Below, piece after piece: positions 1 through 11,200 of a DNA stretch of 64,000 nt; the first letter of the stretch is position 1, and each line of letters begins with the position of its first letter. The position numbers and the translations under genes are program-made. The stretch comes from Notolepis coatsorum (lineage: Eukaryota; Chordata; Actinopteri; Aulopiformes; Paralepididae), in the NCBI GenBank assembly GCA_963971535.1, contig OZ020589.1:91556136-91620135 (forward strand). The letters run 5' to 3'. The notes under the pieces were generated by a model that worked only from the letters and a program-made list of their open reading frames with translations, made no database searches and was not told the DNA's origin.

Positions 1-633
1 ATCCTGAACACCCCTGCGGCAAGTCATATGGGGGGTGCCTGGGAAAGACAAATCCGTACCATCCGAAGTGTCTTGACGGCCATTCTAGCGCAGTCAGCCA
101 CACAACTTGACTGCTCCTCTCTACGTACGTTCCTATATGAAGTCATGGCGGTGGTAAACAGCCGACCTCTGACCGTCGATTGCCTCAATGATCCATCCAG
201 CCCAGAGCCTCTGACACCAAACCACATCCTGACCATGAAGTCCACAATCCTCGCTCCGCCGCCCGGAAGGTTCGTCAAGGAAGATCTGTACCTCCGCAAA
301 AGATGGCGGCGAGTGCAACTCTTAGCCAACCACTTCTGGACCAGATGGAAGAAGGAGTACCTCACGACACTCCAACCGAGACAGAAGTGGACCAAGGATC
401 GGAGGAACACAAGGGTCGACGACATTGTACTCCTACAGCATGAGTCCACACCACGTAACCAGTGGAGGATGGCGAAGGTTATCGAAGTGTATCCAGGGAT
501 AGACGGGAGAGTGCGACGCCTTAAGTTGCTTATCAGCGACCCCAATCTTGATAAGAAAGGCAAGCGCATCTCCACACCAGTCGTCCTGGAGAGGCCCATC
601 CATAAGATGGTGACGCTGGTGGAAGCAGAATGA
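1..633 (+). CDS. BEL/Pao pol, C-terminal integrase end (partial)
   Basis: Open from base 1, so the true start lies outside the window. The protein begins with the stretch ASHMGGAWERQIRTIRSVL, the end of a retroviral-type integrase core as found in BEL/Pao elements. It then runs into the conserved C-terminal domain of that family (VNSRPLTVD, LTPNHILTMK, WRMAKVIEVYPGIDGRVRRL). Integrase joins element cDNA to the host chromosome. It ends at TGA just ahead of a long terminal repeat in the same orientation, as expected for the end of pol. This is a fossil fragment: only the last 200 or so residues are in view, and I cannot judge the rest of the element. Confidence 0.9.
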   Translation: MLNTPAASHMGGAWERQIRTIRSVLTAILAQSATQLDCSSLRTFLYEVMAVVNSRPLTVDCLNDPSSPEPLTPNHILTMKSTILAPPPGRFVKEDLYLRKRWRRVQLLANHFWTRWKKEYLTTLQPRQKWTKDRRNTRVDDIVLLQHESTPRNQWRMAKVIEVYPGIDGRVRRLKLLISDPNLDKKGKRISTPVVLERPIHKMVTLVEAE

Positions 634-1108
634 CGCCTCTTGCGCCCTCTAGCTTTCTCTATATCTCTATCATTCTATCTTTCTATCTTTTTCGCTTCCT
701 CAGGCTGAGGTGATTCGTCCGGTGGCGGCCAAGGACCATAGTATTGTAGTTATTTGTAGTTATTGCGTTACGTTTAGGCATTATGTGGGCAGTTATCGTA
801 AGAATCATATACAATGCTTATTATGCTTGGTGGGAGTGTAACTGCAGCGGTGATGTCATAATAGAACCGGTTAGAACAGGCTAGAACGCTCTGGAACATT
901 GTGATGTCATAGTAGACCGGCCATAGTGTATAAATAGGGAGACCCTATAAGGTTCGTTCCTTCACTTCTCCACCATCTTCAGACAAGCCACATCGACACC
1001 AGAGCTCTTAACTGTCCTCTCATATTGCATGCAGTCAACAAGGTACGTTTGGGGCCGTAATTCGCTTGTAGTTAAGTTCATTGGGTTAACAACCACCCTT
1101 GCAACAAC

Positions 1109-1848
1109 CAGACCACGTGAGCGGATCGGCGCGGCCGAGAAATCCGCTCTTCGCTCTTTAAAGCTTGGTCCGCTCCGCTAATCACTCATGTTGACCCCGC
1201 CCCCAAGTCGCTCTCCGCTCGCTCCCCGCTCACCTTGAATCGAGCGCTCCCCGCTCCCCGCGCCAGATCGCTCGGCAGTTTTTTTTCTTCTTTTTTTGGA
1301 GCATGGTGTAAATGAGCTCAAACTACAACAGTCTACACCCCCTGGGCCCCTTAACAATTGTTTGTATTGAGCCGCATTGTAATTGTAGCCATTCTGCAAT
1401 GTTAAATAACGTTGTTTATCCATTCACTATCTCTATTAAGCGATGATAGGCTAGCCGAGCCACAATGCTATGGTCGCTGCCATTAACGTTAGCATGTAAG
1501 CTAACGTCAACAACAATGGCGTCGATATACTTTTTCTAACTGGAGTGAGTGTGGGCGTCTCTACAGTGACAAAGCCTGAACGAACAGCCTATCACAGGTT
1601 CACCCTTCTCATTGGTTGAAAATGGCCTTCATGTTTGTACATCGCCATCTGTTGCTTTGGCATTGTACTGCATGTATATATTACATCAGTGTTAAACCAC
1701 TGTGAGCGGCCTGGAGTGGATTGGAGCGGAGGAGAACTCTCGCTCCGGACGTCGCGCCGACTCATTTTAAAACCCACTCCTCGCTCACGTCAAAACCGGC
1801 CGCTCCGCGCCCCGCGCCGCTCACGCTCCGATCCGCTCACATGCACTG
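1109..1848. mobile_element. Non-autonomous hAT inside the BEL LTR
   Basis: The 8-bp sequence gcaacaac occurs at 1101-1108 and again at 1849-1856, directly bounding the element. This is the TSD length of the hAT superfamily. The ends are inverted repeats: CAGACCACGTGAGCGGATCG on the left, and on the right the complement of CAGTGCATGTGAGCGGATCG. The interior is rich in GCTCCGC/GAGCGG motifs near the ends and carries a LINE-tail fragment (about 1340-1425). No transposase is visible, so it must have moved with enzyme supplied by another copy. Confidence 0.88.
1340..1425 (+). repeat. LINE 3'-tail fragment inside the hAT
   Basis: The stretch resembles the 3' untranslated end of the CATT-tailed LINE that recurs here: ccccttaacaattg, then a gtattgagc block, then cattctgcaatgtta. 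It is degraded compared with the copies at 18153-18452 and 47770-47933. It may have been captured by the hAT before the hAT moved here, or inserted later. Confidence 0.55.
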
Positions 1849-2094
1849 GCAACAACCGATAAATTGTATGTATGTTGTTATGGTTTGATCCGTGATTGAT
1901 TGTATTTCATGTATGTTTTCACAGTTTTACGGTTCGGAATAAAGATGTTCTCTTTGAACGGAAATAAAGCCAATCAGTAAACATCAAAGACGAGTTGCGT
2001 CATCATTGCAAGAGATGCGGTTACAAACATGAAGGAATCACTATGAGAACACAGTCTGTCAAGTTAATAAAATGTTCAATTAGTCAATCAATCA

Positions 2095-2118
2095 TAAGAG
2101 TGCTCCTCAGCACTCTTA
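2095..2118. repeat. Perfect 10-bp hairpin
   Basis: The arms taagagtgct and agcactctta are perfect complements around the 4-base loop cctc. The role is unknown. It could be the end of an old element or a chance palindrome. Confidence 0.7.
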
Positions 2119-2767
2119 AATCTGCTCTCAGCCACGCTCAAATCTGATCTCAGGAAAATTTGGGGACTCGCGCTTCCAGCCCTAATATGTCTTAAATGGG
2201 CAGAAATCTGCCTAAGAGGAAATTTTTTGTCATAAATTCGTTCGGGAATGAGACCCAATGACTTGACTGCATTTTCTTTTATATACGACCGGCCGGTTGT
2301 ACCAACTTGATTTCAATTGTACCTTGCTTATTCACTTTTTATAATACCTTGCTTATTCACTTTTTATAATAAATACCCTCAAAAGTGTTTCATATCTTTT
2401 ATCTTTAAATATCTTATTACAACGTTCACGTATCTGAGTCTAAAACGTGACATTGGCCACGAAATGGTTAACTCTCACACAAATACTCTACAAAAAGGTC
2501 ACTTTAAAAAACAGATTGTATATTTGTATATATTACTCATTGCCTTTATTCTTAAGCTTATAGCATTATTTAATTCATATACGTTTTTTTTTATCATGTC
2601 TACTCTATTTTATTATCTATTCTATTTTATTATTTGTATTTTTGCACAATCGAGGCGGGCATGGCCACCTACATTTCACTGCATGTCTCGTGTATGTATG
2701 TGACAAATAAAACTCTTGCATACATTCTCTCATTGGGCTAACTTATTGTGAATACAATTTTAGTTAA

Positions 2768-2869
2768 ATTAAACTATTCCCTATTTTCTGGGGACCCCCT
2801 ATACCCCCCCCCCCCCCAATGACCCATGGGGGTCCCTCCCTAGACCCACTTTGAGAAGAATAGTTTAAT
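2768..2869. repeat. Imperfect palindrome, MITE-like
   Basis: The left arm starts attaaactattc and continues to ggggaccccc. The right arm starts gggggtcc and ends gaatagtttaat. They are inverted copies with some mismatches, separated by a C14 run (2804-2817). A small foldback element is likely; no clear TSD is seen. Confidence 0.55.
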
Positions 2870-4007
2870 CATAATTAAAATCACACAGGTTTGATAGTAC
2901 ACAAAAAAAAATGCCAATTACTCATTATTATAACCTAATGAATGAATTAAAGTGTATATTTAAAACCTGTTAAGCTTTAGCCCTATTTTCAGAAATGTTG
3001 CCTAAAGGTACATGCTAAGTAAATGGAAGATTGCTCCACTTCTACAAGGTCAATTTGCATGTTCTTGGTATCTAGGAACATAGGGGCCTGGGGGTATGTA
3101 TTCCCAGTGTCAGAAATATTGTGTCCGTTACTAGGCTTGAGTAAATTGTAATAAAAAAATAATATAAATTATGATTTTATTTTGCATCTGTGCCGGTGAA
3201 TAACACCATGTTACAATTGCGCCGCAAGAGATTTCACTCACTGAGCTCATTCAGCACCTTCTTGAGATCAAGTGTACAAAAAAATCTGATCAAATGAATA
3301 AAGGGAACATGATTAAACAGAAGGATTTGTAGATACAGTAATAAATTATAATCCATTTTAATTATAAATTCCTATTTTACCTTGAACTTGACCTTATTAT
3401 GGCCATCATACATCTATGGATAGGGAAAAGGCTCCTCTTTCCAATGGCAGTGATAATAATAAATCTGAATTTAGTCATGTCCTCATGGTTTTACGATAAA
3501 ATAGATATAATTAGCATTTTTCCGATAAATTCTTATTTTCGGTAAATCTTATAAAATATCGGTAAAAATGAAAATATACACTTTGACTGCTGTTTTGATA
3601 GGGTTAAGGTCTTTACTCTTGGCTACATTTAAAAAAAAAAACACACAACACCTCTTAACCCACATGTGGGCCCTCATGAGGACGATTCGCAACGCGCCAC
3701 TTTGCCGACCTCTAGTGGCTCGGGTGTGCATTTCTTTTAATACTATATATATAGAATTAAAGCCCTATTTGTTGCCTGTCGATTGCCCTTCAGAGGACAA
3801 AATACGTTCAGCAGTTCTCGAGTTACATGCCGATATGTGAGGCGTGCGCCAAAGTACACATTACCACCCCCGACTCCCGGGGCTCTAGCTCCGTCAATCA
3901 TTTGGCGATCGATCTCAAAAAATATTTGACAGGGTTGTAGCCAATGAGTGTGGCTTTCCAATGATACCCCATGATATGATAATTGGGGATCTAATACGGT
4001 CTCTATT

Positions 4008-5311
4008 TGTAACTGAGGGGTTACAAAACCCTGACTGTATTAAAGATTGTGATAGATTAAACCACTGCTAGTTATGTACTTTAATTACTGGCCAAACAGT
4101 ACATCAAATATAGATGGTGAACACCCACAAGAACACGGCATTGACACAGAAATACTATTGGAGGGTAATTTATTATTATTAGGCAACGTTAGGTTACAGA
4201 ATGAGAATTAGGGTCGCGCTTGTATGGCGAAGAATATACGTAAAGTCAGTCAAGAGCATAAGTCACTAAGAATAGCAGGAATCCTACGATGGGTCTAAGC
4301 TGACGCCACCTGTTGTATAGTAGCAATTATATAGGGCAACACCGGTACCAACTGGAGACAATGGGTTCCCTCCGGGGTGTAAGGCCTGGAGGGTAGAGGA
4401 ATGTTCGGGTACTCCGTCTGATTCAATGGGGAATAAAGAGACTCCAGGTACAGAAGTCGGTGCTTGTACTCCCTTGATCAGCAGCAAAAGCAATAGTTGT
4501 AATCCAAGATGCTCGACAGCATTGACGACAGCTAGCCAGCCCCGTCCACGAGGCAGGCCAGAGTGGTAATCCTCACGAGGTTAAATCCCAAACGATAGTG
4601 GAAATCAACGGTGCTCTTCTCCGGTAGTCACGTCCCAAATCAATATAATCCAACCAGGAATGGTTCTGCAATCGCCGGCGCCAATTCTCCTGTGTACATG
4701 TCCAACGGTTCTCGCCTAGGACTCCTCGGTGTGGGCGACGTATTTAGGCCACACAGCCTGGATAAGTGCACTAGCTAAAGACATGACGAACCGGTGGGTA
4801 ATGCTACACACGGAAGAACTGTGGCCGCACGATATACAATAAATGATCGACTATTGACTTCACATTAGATTAAGTCGAACTCAACGTTACTTCATTAAAC
4901 TCTGACACTTTAACATTCTATTCGCACGCGGTTCTCAATGCTCTATTTAGACGCAAGGTTGCTCACTTCACTGCACGTTGACTCGTGGTGAAGGTGGGTA
5001 AGGTTTAGGTAAGGTACTGCCGTTTATACCTGCGCCGTATTTATACTTAAGTGAATATCTAGTCCCAACCTCAGTCCTTGTCTCGTATTACTACGCAGAC
5101 TCTGGGCATGTTCTGACATGCCTGCAGTTGTCTTTGAACTTGCCGTTGGGGGCTTGCACGTTGGCGCCTGGGGGCGCTGTCCAATAGGAGAGCGAATATT
5201 ACTCTGGTCTGTACGCAGGTAAAGGGATATTCCGTGTATATATATAAATAATATACAAAGTATATCAAACGATACATATATATATTCAGTTTAATCTGGC
5301 CCTTCACAACA
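4008..5311 (-). repeat. 3' LTR of the BEL/Pao element
   Basis: This 1304-bp stretch recurs as the split 5' LTR beginning at 11502. In the element's sense it follows a purine-rich run (ggaggcggc) that fits the polypurine tract. It belongs to the same LTR family as 20142-26412 (more diverged) and 27490-28869 (opposite orientation). Confidence 0.88.
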
Positions 5312-5407
5312 GCCGCCTCCTAATTAGTCCGCACCTAATTAGTTAAAAGGAAGACAGATTAATAGTCCAGTCAACTGCTCAATGTCTGTTGTGGGGAGTA
5401 GGGCAAT

Positions 5408-7972
5408 CTACAAAGTCAGTGGGTCATGATCGTCATCAAGGGAGTCAGGGAGCCTCGGCAATTCTATCAGCCTTGCCACGGGTCGGGTGTGGCGGTGAGG
5501 CAGGTCGGCCATCCTGGGTATACTGGGCTGTGCTCGCCACTGGCGACAGTCTGGTCGAGTCCGCTGGAAGCGACGTACTGCTTCTCTTCCGTTCAGTATC
5601 CAATAGCGACGTCGGATCTCAGCGAAGACTCTCTGCCCCAGCATGGTGCACATCCTCGTCGTATTTCTTTATGATGAGCTCAGTGACCTTGTGTCGGCTG
5701 TTGAGGACTATAGGAAACTTGACGTCATCCGTTAAGTCCGGGGCCCGTCTCAGACGACCACCCACCCTGATGAGGCCATGGGTGTCGCGCTCGGGGGCCA
5801 AGTGGAGCAGTCTGCTGTCTGACGGGACTGGCTTTGTTCCCTGCAGGCAGTCTAGCTCGTCGGGGAACGAGTCTCTTTGGGCTCGCTGTAGCAGAAGGAG
5901 TTCTGCCTCTTCGTAGTTAGCTGCGTTAATGTCGGTAGTGGGGGGAACCTCAGGGTGGTGCCACAGGAATGTCTTTAGCTGCGCACTCTCAAAGGTGAGG
6001 CAGTCGTCTATGTTAGGGTCAGTGGGGACTGGGGTGTGCGTCAACCCACAGAACATAGATTTCTTGATCTCTGCCTCCTCTTGACTAGCCTCCCGAGGGG
6101 TGGGGGTAGGCCACTCTTCCTCCAGGAGCTTGAGGAACTCAGGACCGTCACTGTAGATATTGTGACGTGTGAGGTCATCTAGGGACATCCCCTGTGTGAT
6201 GACATCTGCTGGGTTCTGTTTCGTGTCCACGTACCTCCAGCACGCTGATCCCACTAGGTCTTGGATCTCTGTGATTCTGACTCCCACGAAGACCTTGTAT
6301 CTACAAGAATCGGACTGGATCCATGTGAGTACGGTCATGGAGTCTGACCACAAGATTGTTCTTTGCACCGGGATGGTGAGTTCACGTTGGATTAACGTGG
6401 CGAGTTGCGCGCCTACCAGAGCTGCGCAGAGCTCTAGACGCGGGATCGATTGTTGCTTGCGGGGGGCCATCCTTGAGCGAGCCAGGATGAAGGCTGTGTG
6501 TATTTCTCCTCCCTCCTCTCGGGCCCGCAAGTAAGCCACCGAGCCGTAGGCCACTTCTGAGGCGTCGCTGAAGACGTGCAGGTCCATCTGGCACGTCTCC
6601 AGCCGCACTGTGGGTGGGAAGTAGCTTATGTATGTATGTTCACATTTTGGAGCGAGTTGAGTTCTCTCTCCCACTCTCTCCAGGTGGAAGCGAGGTGGTC
6701 GGGTATGGGGTCGTCCCAGCCCTGTTCCTTGTCCCACAGCTCTCGTACAATCATTTTCGCCCGGGTGGTGTAAGGTAGGATACACCCCAGCGGGTCGTAT
6801 TGCCTTGCGAGTGTTCTGTATACGCTCCGTCTGGTAGTCGGTAGAGGGGTCGACCTTCCCTGCTCCGTGGTCAGGGGTGTGTATTTGTAATGGAGCGAGT
6901 CTGTTTTGAAGCGCCAGACTAGGCCCAATGTCATTTCCTGTGCTTCACCTGGGATGGTCGCCATCCAGGTCTCGCTGCTTGCTGCCTCTGTCTCTGGGGA
7001 GAGGCTGCGAAGTACTTGAGGGTCACTACTGGCCCACTGCCGGAGATCAAAGCCGCCTTTGATCAGTGAGGCGCGGAGCTTGAGTAGGAGGGCTTCGGCT
7101 TCTTCTGGCGTCGAGACGCTTTGCAGACAGTTGTCCACGTAGAAACTCCTCTCTACACTTTGTCTGACCTCCTCGTCAGCTTCAGGGTCTTCTGTCACAT
7201 GTTTTTGCAGTGCGAACGTAGCACAGCATGGGCTGCATGTGGTTCTGAAGGGGGGGACCTCCCATTGGTAGATGGATGGTTGCTCATCTTTGATCCTCCC
7301 TCTCCATAGGAACCGCAGCAAGGGCTTGTCCTCCTCTACTAGTCGCACCTGCAGGAACATCCCTTTGATGTCGCCGCTGATGGCCACCTTGTCTTGGCGG
7401 AAACGTAGTAGTACGCCGAGTAGAGAGGGGCCGAGTGTTGGGCCGGGCAAGAGTTCTTTATTCAGATTCTGTAGTCCGATCTGGTAGCTGCAGTTGAATA
7501 CAATGCGATCCTTGCCGTTGTGGTGGACCTTGTGGTGGGGCACGTACCATGATTCGATCGTCTGGTCGGCCTCTTGAATGTCAATTTTCTTTATGTGTCC
7601 CGCTGTGATCAGCTTGTCGATCTCAGCGCGGTACACAGTGGCTTGAGTGGGGTCTTTGGCTAGACGCCGCTCGGTGTTCAGTAGATATCGCTCTGTCGCT
7701 TCTTTTGAGGCGTGGAGGGTGGGCATACCCTCTCGCCTCAAGAGTGGAGTTGCGTATCTCATCACTCCATTGACCTCGACTCTCTTTGTCCTCTGCTCAA
7801 GGAGGGTTATGGCATAAGTGTCTTCCTTTGAGCGAACAAGTTTCTTTTCATTCTTAAAGGGCATCGCGTCTGTAGCACCCACTCCACACACTTTATAGCA
7901 CACACCCACTTTAAACAAACACACTGTAGCACCCACTCCCCACACTTTATATTTATTGATGAAGGATTGCAC
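5408..7972 (-). CDS. BEL/Pao pol-derived frames (RT, RNase H, integrase N-end)
   Basis: The frames give the order expected of BEL/Pao pol. Reverse transcriptase shows VFNCSYQ, GDIKGMFLQV and the active-site motif FYVDNCL, the form of YVDD seen here. RNase H shows HVFSDASEVAYGSV and LWSDSMTVLTWI. The start of integrase follows, with the LHHxG-like segment VHHAGAESL and then a region rich in Arg. These enzymes copy the element RNA to DNA and prepare it for insertion. The integrase core expected downstream is not recognisable before the 3' LTR. The region is a broken fossil with a few breaks; it should not be read as one protein. Confidence 0.82.
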
Positions 7973-8290
7973 TACAACTCGTACACCTTACTGTAAATTG
8001 TACCTAAATTGTACCTCATCCCATTTCTGTTTTGCACTATATAGTACTGTACATTAGTACACTGCATAGTATTGTATATTATATGGTAACTCAGTTACGT
8101 CTATTCCGCATCGAACATTGTACATATGTCTATACCGAACACTGTGACCTCATTTTCTTCTTCTAAATTACATGCTATACTATGTTATTTGATACTATCT
8201 TGTCTAGCACAGTCTCTGGAGCGTAACAGTAAGAAGCATTTTGTATGAAAGTATTCTGTACTTCTGTATGACAACTATTAAAGAAACTTG
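7860..8290 (+). repeat. LINE-like 3' end lying between gag and pol
   Basis: The stretch looks unrelated to BEL/Pao coding sequence and to the LTRs. It resembles the AT-rich 3' untranslated end of a fish LINE, closing with attaaagaaacttgaact on the + strand. Near its left end the 15-mer tgtagcacccactcc occurs twice (7871 and 7925). I infer an insertion between the gag-like and pol-like parts; no clear TSD could be read and the LINE family is not identified. Confidence 0.5.
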
Positions 8291-11200
8291 AACTCTAATG
8301 TCCATAGCCTCTCGACGTGCTGTAAGAGGGTGGTGTCTTCTTCGTTTATCCTTGAGTGGAGGCAGCGAGTGGCTGTCGGTCGGTTGGAAGACCCGGAGAG
8401 GGGGCCTTGTAGTGTCCAACCCAGGCGGGTCTCGACCGCTGCTGGACAGCCTCTGGGCCCGATGTGGACCCGGTCCGTTGGGACGATGAGGTGTGCGTGG
8501 TCGGATCCTATGAGCAGGGTCGGGGTGGCGTCGTCGATGAGTGGTATAGGTAGTTGACGTAGGTGCACGTATTTTTCCATCAGCTTTGGGATGGGGTAGG
8601 TGTACTGTGACAGGCCTATGTCGTGGCTGGTGAAGGCGTTAGTAATGCTATACTGCTTCTCGGGCTGCCCGACCGCTGCTATCGTGAATGAGACATTTTC
8701 ACCCTTTATGGTCTTCAGGTCTCTTCTAATGGTACGGATTGTCATTGTTTCTTCGCTCCCCCGCAGACCCAGCCGAGCTGCGGCGGATGCGAGGAGGAGA
8801 GTCTTTTCTGACCCATCGTCTAGGACGGCGTAAGTGTCCATGACCTTGTCCTCGTAGCTTAATATCACTCGGACCACCTTCAAGAGCACTCGGGAGCTCC
8901 CGCTCTTCGCAGGGTCTATGTACATGACGTTCACTCTCGAGCTGCTTGGGGGTACGGGTTTCTTCTCGTTGCGGTCGTGTAGGACCTCCAAGTGGGCGCC
9001 GTCGCACTTGCTGCATTTCTTCTTTAAACGGCACTCAGCTGCCATATGGCTGCGCGCGCAGCGGAAGCAGCGGCGGTTGGCTTTGATCCACTGACTCACC
9101 TCGTCAGCGGTCAGCTTCTTGAAAGTGTCACATTGAGACAGCCAATGTTCCTTTTCACAGTACTGGCATACAATCTTCCACTTCCCCTTGGTCGGCGGGG
9201 TGCTGTGGTTCTTGTGCTGCGGCACTGACTCGGCCTGGTGCATAACGGTCACTGACCGGCGGTTATCGTTGGACCTCCGAGGTCCATCTCTTGGGCTAGA
9301 TCCACTCCACACGAATGTGTCCAGTCGTAGGCTGCTAACTTCCCTTGCGAGGAAAGCGGCCAGGTCTAGGAGGGATGGCTCGGGGCCGTCGGGATCACGG
9401 TGGTCTCTCTGCCGCCGAAAACGCTCTTGGCGGGCTGGAGGGAGCTTCTCCAGTATTCGCTCCACATTAGAATTTGCATACAGTTCATATCTCCCCTTCT
9501 CCTTTTGGGACCCCAGCATCCCTACTAGGGATTGTACCTTGATAGAGAGGTCATCCAGTGCTCTATTGTCTTTGGCTGGGGGGAGGCGGTCGATATCCCG
9601 TATTTCTTGGATCACGTAATCCCATATGCGTCCATAACGCTGGTCGAGGGCCACTAGAGCCGCGGGGTATGGGGTGCTTGAGTTGGAATATGCCAGCGCT
9701 ATGTTATGCGCTCTGGGCACCTTGAGATGCTTGAGGAGGATGGCATATTTGTACGACTCGTCGGGGACGTCGGACATCATAGTCTCCAAACACATGCGTA
9801 ATTCCGTGTACTGTGCTCTGTCCTCGCGCGTAAAGTCTGGGAACGTCGGTGTGCCAAGGTATGATGCCATGGATGGCTGGCACATTGGTGAGCGTAGGGG
9901 AAGAGGCCTCCTGGGCGAGTCTCCCCGTACGTGTGGTCGTGGGTTAGTACTTGGTGGGTACCAGAGGCCGGGTCCCCAGGTGCTGTTCCTCGGTGCTGAC
10001 TGTACGTCAAACTCACCCGTGAGTTGAGTCGGGGGTTTGTAGTGCAGTGACTCGGGGCTGAAGTCGGGGCTGTACTGGGCCTCCTGGTCCAGAGTACGTT
10101 GCTGCTGGTGGGCTTGACATTCCTCCTCTTCCTCTTCTAGGTCCTGGAGTCTTCTAGTCAGTCTCTCGGCGACGTAGGCCGGTTCTTCCCGTTGGCTGGG
10201 TCTCGTATGGACCGGTCGGGGAGGGGGGTCGGAGACGTAGACAGGTTCCTCCTGTTGGCCGGGTCCCGGGTCGCTTTGTCGGGTAGGGGAAGGTGCCCTA
10301 GATCCTTGTCGTGATGATCTCCGGGAGCTCCGTGCGGAGAGAGGGGGTGTCGCCCTGGCAATCAATTGTTCTATCATCTGCGCCTGCAGCCGGTCGCGCT
10401 CTGCTTCGCGCTGGGCATTGGCGGCGTCGCGCTGTGCATTGGCGCGGTCTCGTTCGATGTTCTCTTCCGTCTGAAGGCGCCTCTCCTCCAGTCTTATGCG
10501 GTCGTCCTCACTCCTTTGTTGCGCCTGGAAGCGCTCTCGTTCGGTTGCAGAGTGTTTGCGCTCACTAAGGGCTTGCGCTTGGAGTTGCGCGTGAAGGCGC
10601 TCTCGTTCCGCTGCAGAGTGTTCGCGCTCGCTTACTTGTTGCGCCTGGAGGCGCTCTCGTTGTTCGCGCTCGCTCATCTGTTGAGCCTGGAGGCGCTCTC
10701 GTTCCATGGCAGAGTGTTCGCGCTCACTTAATTGTTGCGCCCGGAGGCGCTCTCGTTCCACGGCAGAGTGTTCGCGCTCACTTAATTGTTGCGCCCGGAG
10801 GCGCTCTCGTTCCACGGCAGAGTGTTCGCGCTCACTAAGGGCTTGCGCTTGGAGTTGCGCGTGGAGGCGCTCTCTTTCCGTGGCGGAGTGTTCGCGCTCA
10901 CTAAGCGTCTTTGCTTGAAGCCGGTCGCGTTCGGTGGAGGCTGTCAGTGTGGCGATCAAGGCTTGCGCCAGTATCTGGTCCGCCTCGCTGGGGGATGACA
11001 CTGACGGAGGTGATCGGGTGCTGACAGGGCTTGTTGGAGATCTGTTCTCATGGCGCGCTCCGAGGTCTATCTCCTGGGCGCGGTTCTCTTCTCTTGGTTG
11101 TGTGTCGGGTTCTATCCCTGGAGCGCTTTCTTTATCCTGGAGCGCTCCGGGGTCTATCCCGGTGACGCTGTCTGGAGGTATAGTCATGTCATGTCCCACC

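Larger units (their letters stand above)
837..2025 (+). mobile_element. 3' LTR of the left-hand BEL/Pao element
   Basis: The stretch starts TGTAAC just after a G-rich run (ggtgggag) that would serve as the polypurine tract, and ends GTTACA, so the termini are a short inverted repeat as in LTRs. A TATA-like box (TATAAATA, 929-936) and AATAAA signals near 1938 and 1965 fit promoter and poly(A) roles. A 740-bp hAT lies inside; without it the LTR is about 440 bp. The matching 5' LTR lies outside the window, so age and TSD cannot be judged. Confidence 0.75.
2026..4007. other. Intergenic DNA without recognisable genes
   Basis: No coding region with family features is seen. The stretch holds a perfect 10-bp hairpin (2095-2118), an imperfect palindrome around a 14-C run (2768-2869), and a segment near 3045-3160 that matches, inverted, part of the hAT at 35824-37514 (about 37230-37335). 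The DNA is AT-rich with several low-complexity runs. It is probably old repeat debris. Confidence 0.6.

Noticed and set aside
1178-1423. 81-residue - strand frame in the hAT
   Set aside because: GC-rich subterminal repeat of a non-autonomous hAT; no domain.
2317-2703. 128-residue + strand frame with hydrophobic stretches
   Set aside because: AT-rich DNA readily gives Phe/Tyr/Leu-rich frames; no signal peptide pattern or family resemblance.
5389-5916. 175-residue + strand frame
   Set aside because: It is antisense to the BEL/Pao pol frames and has no family features.
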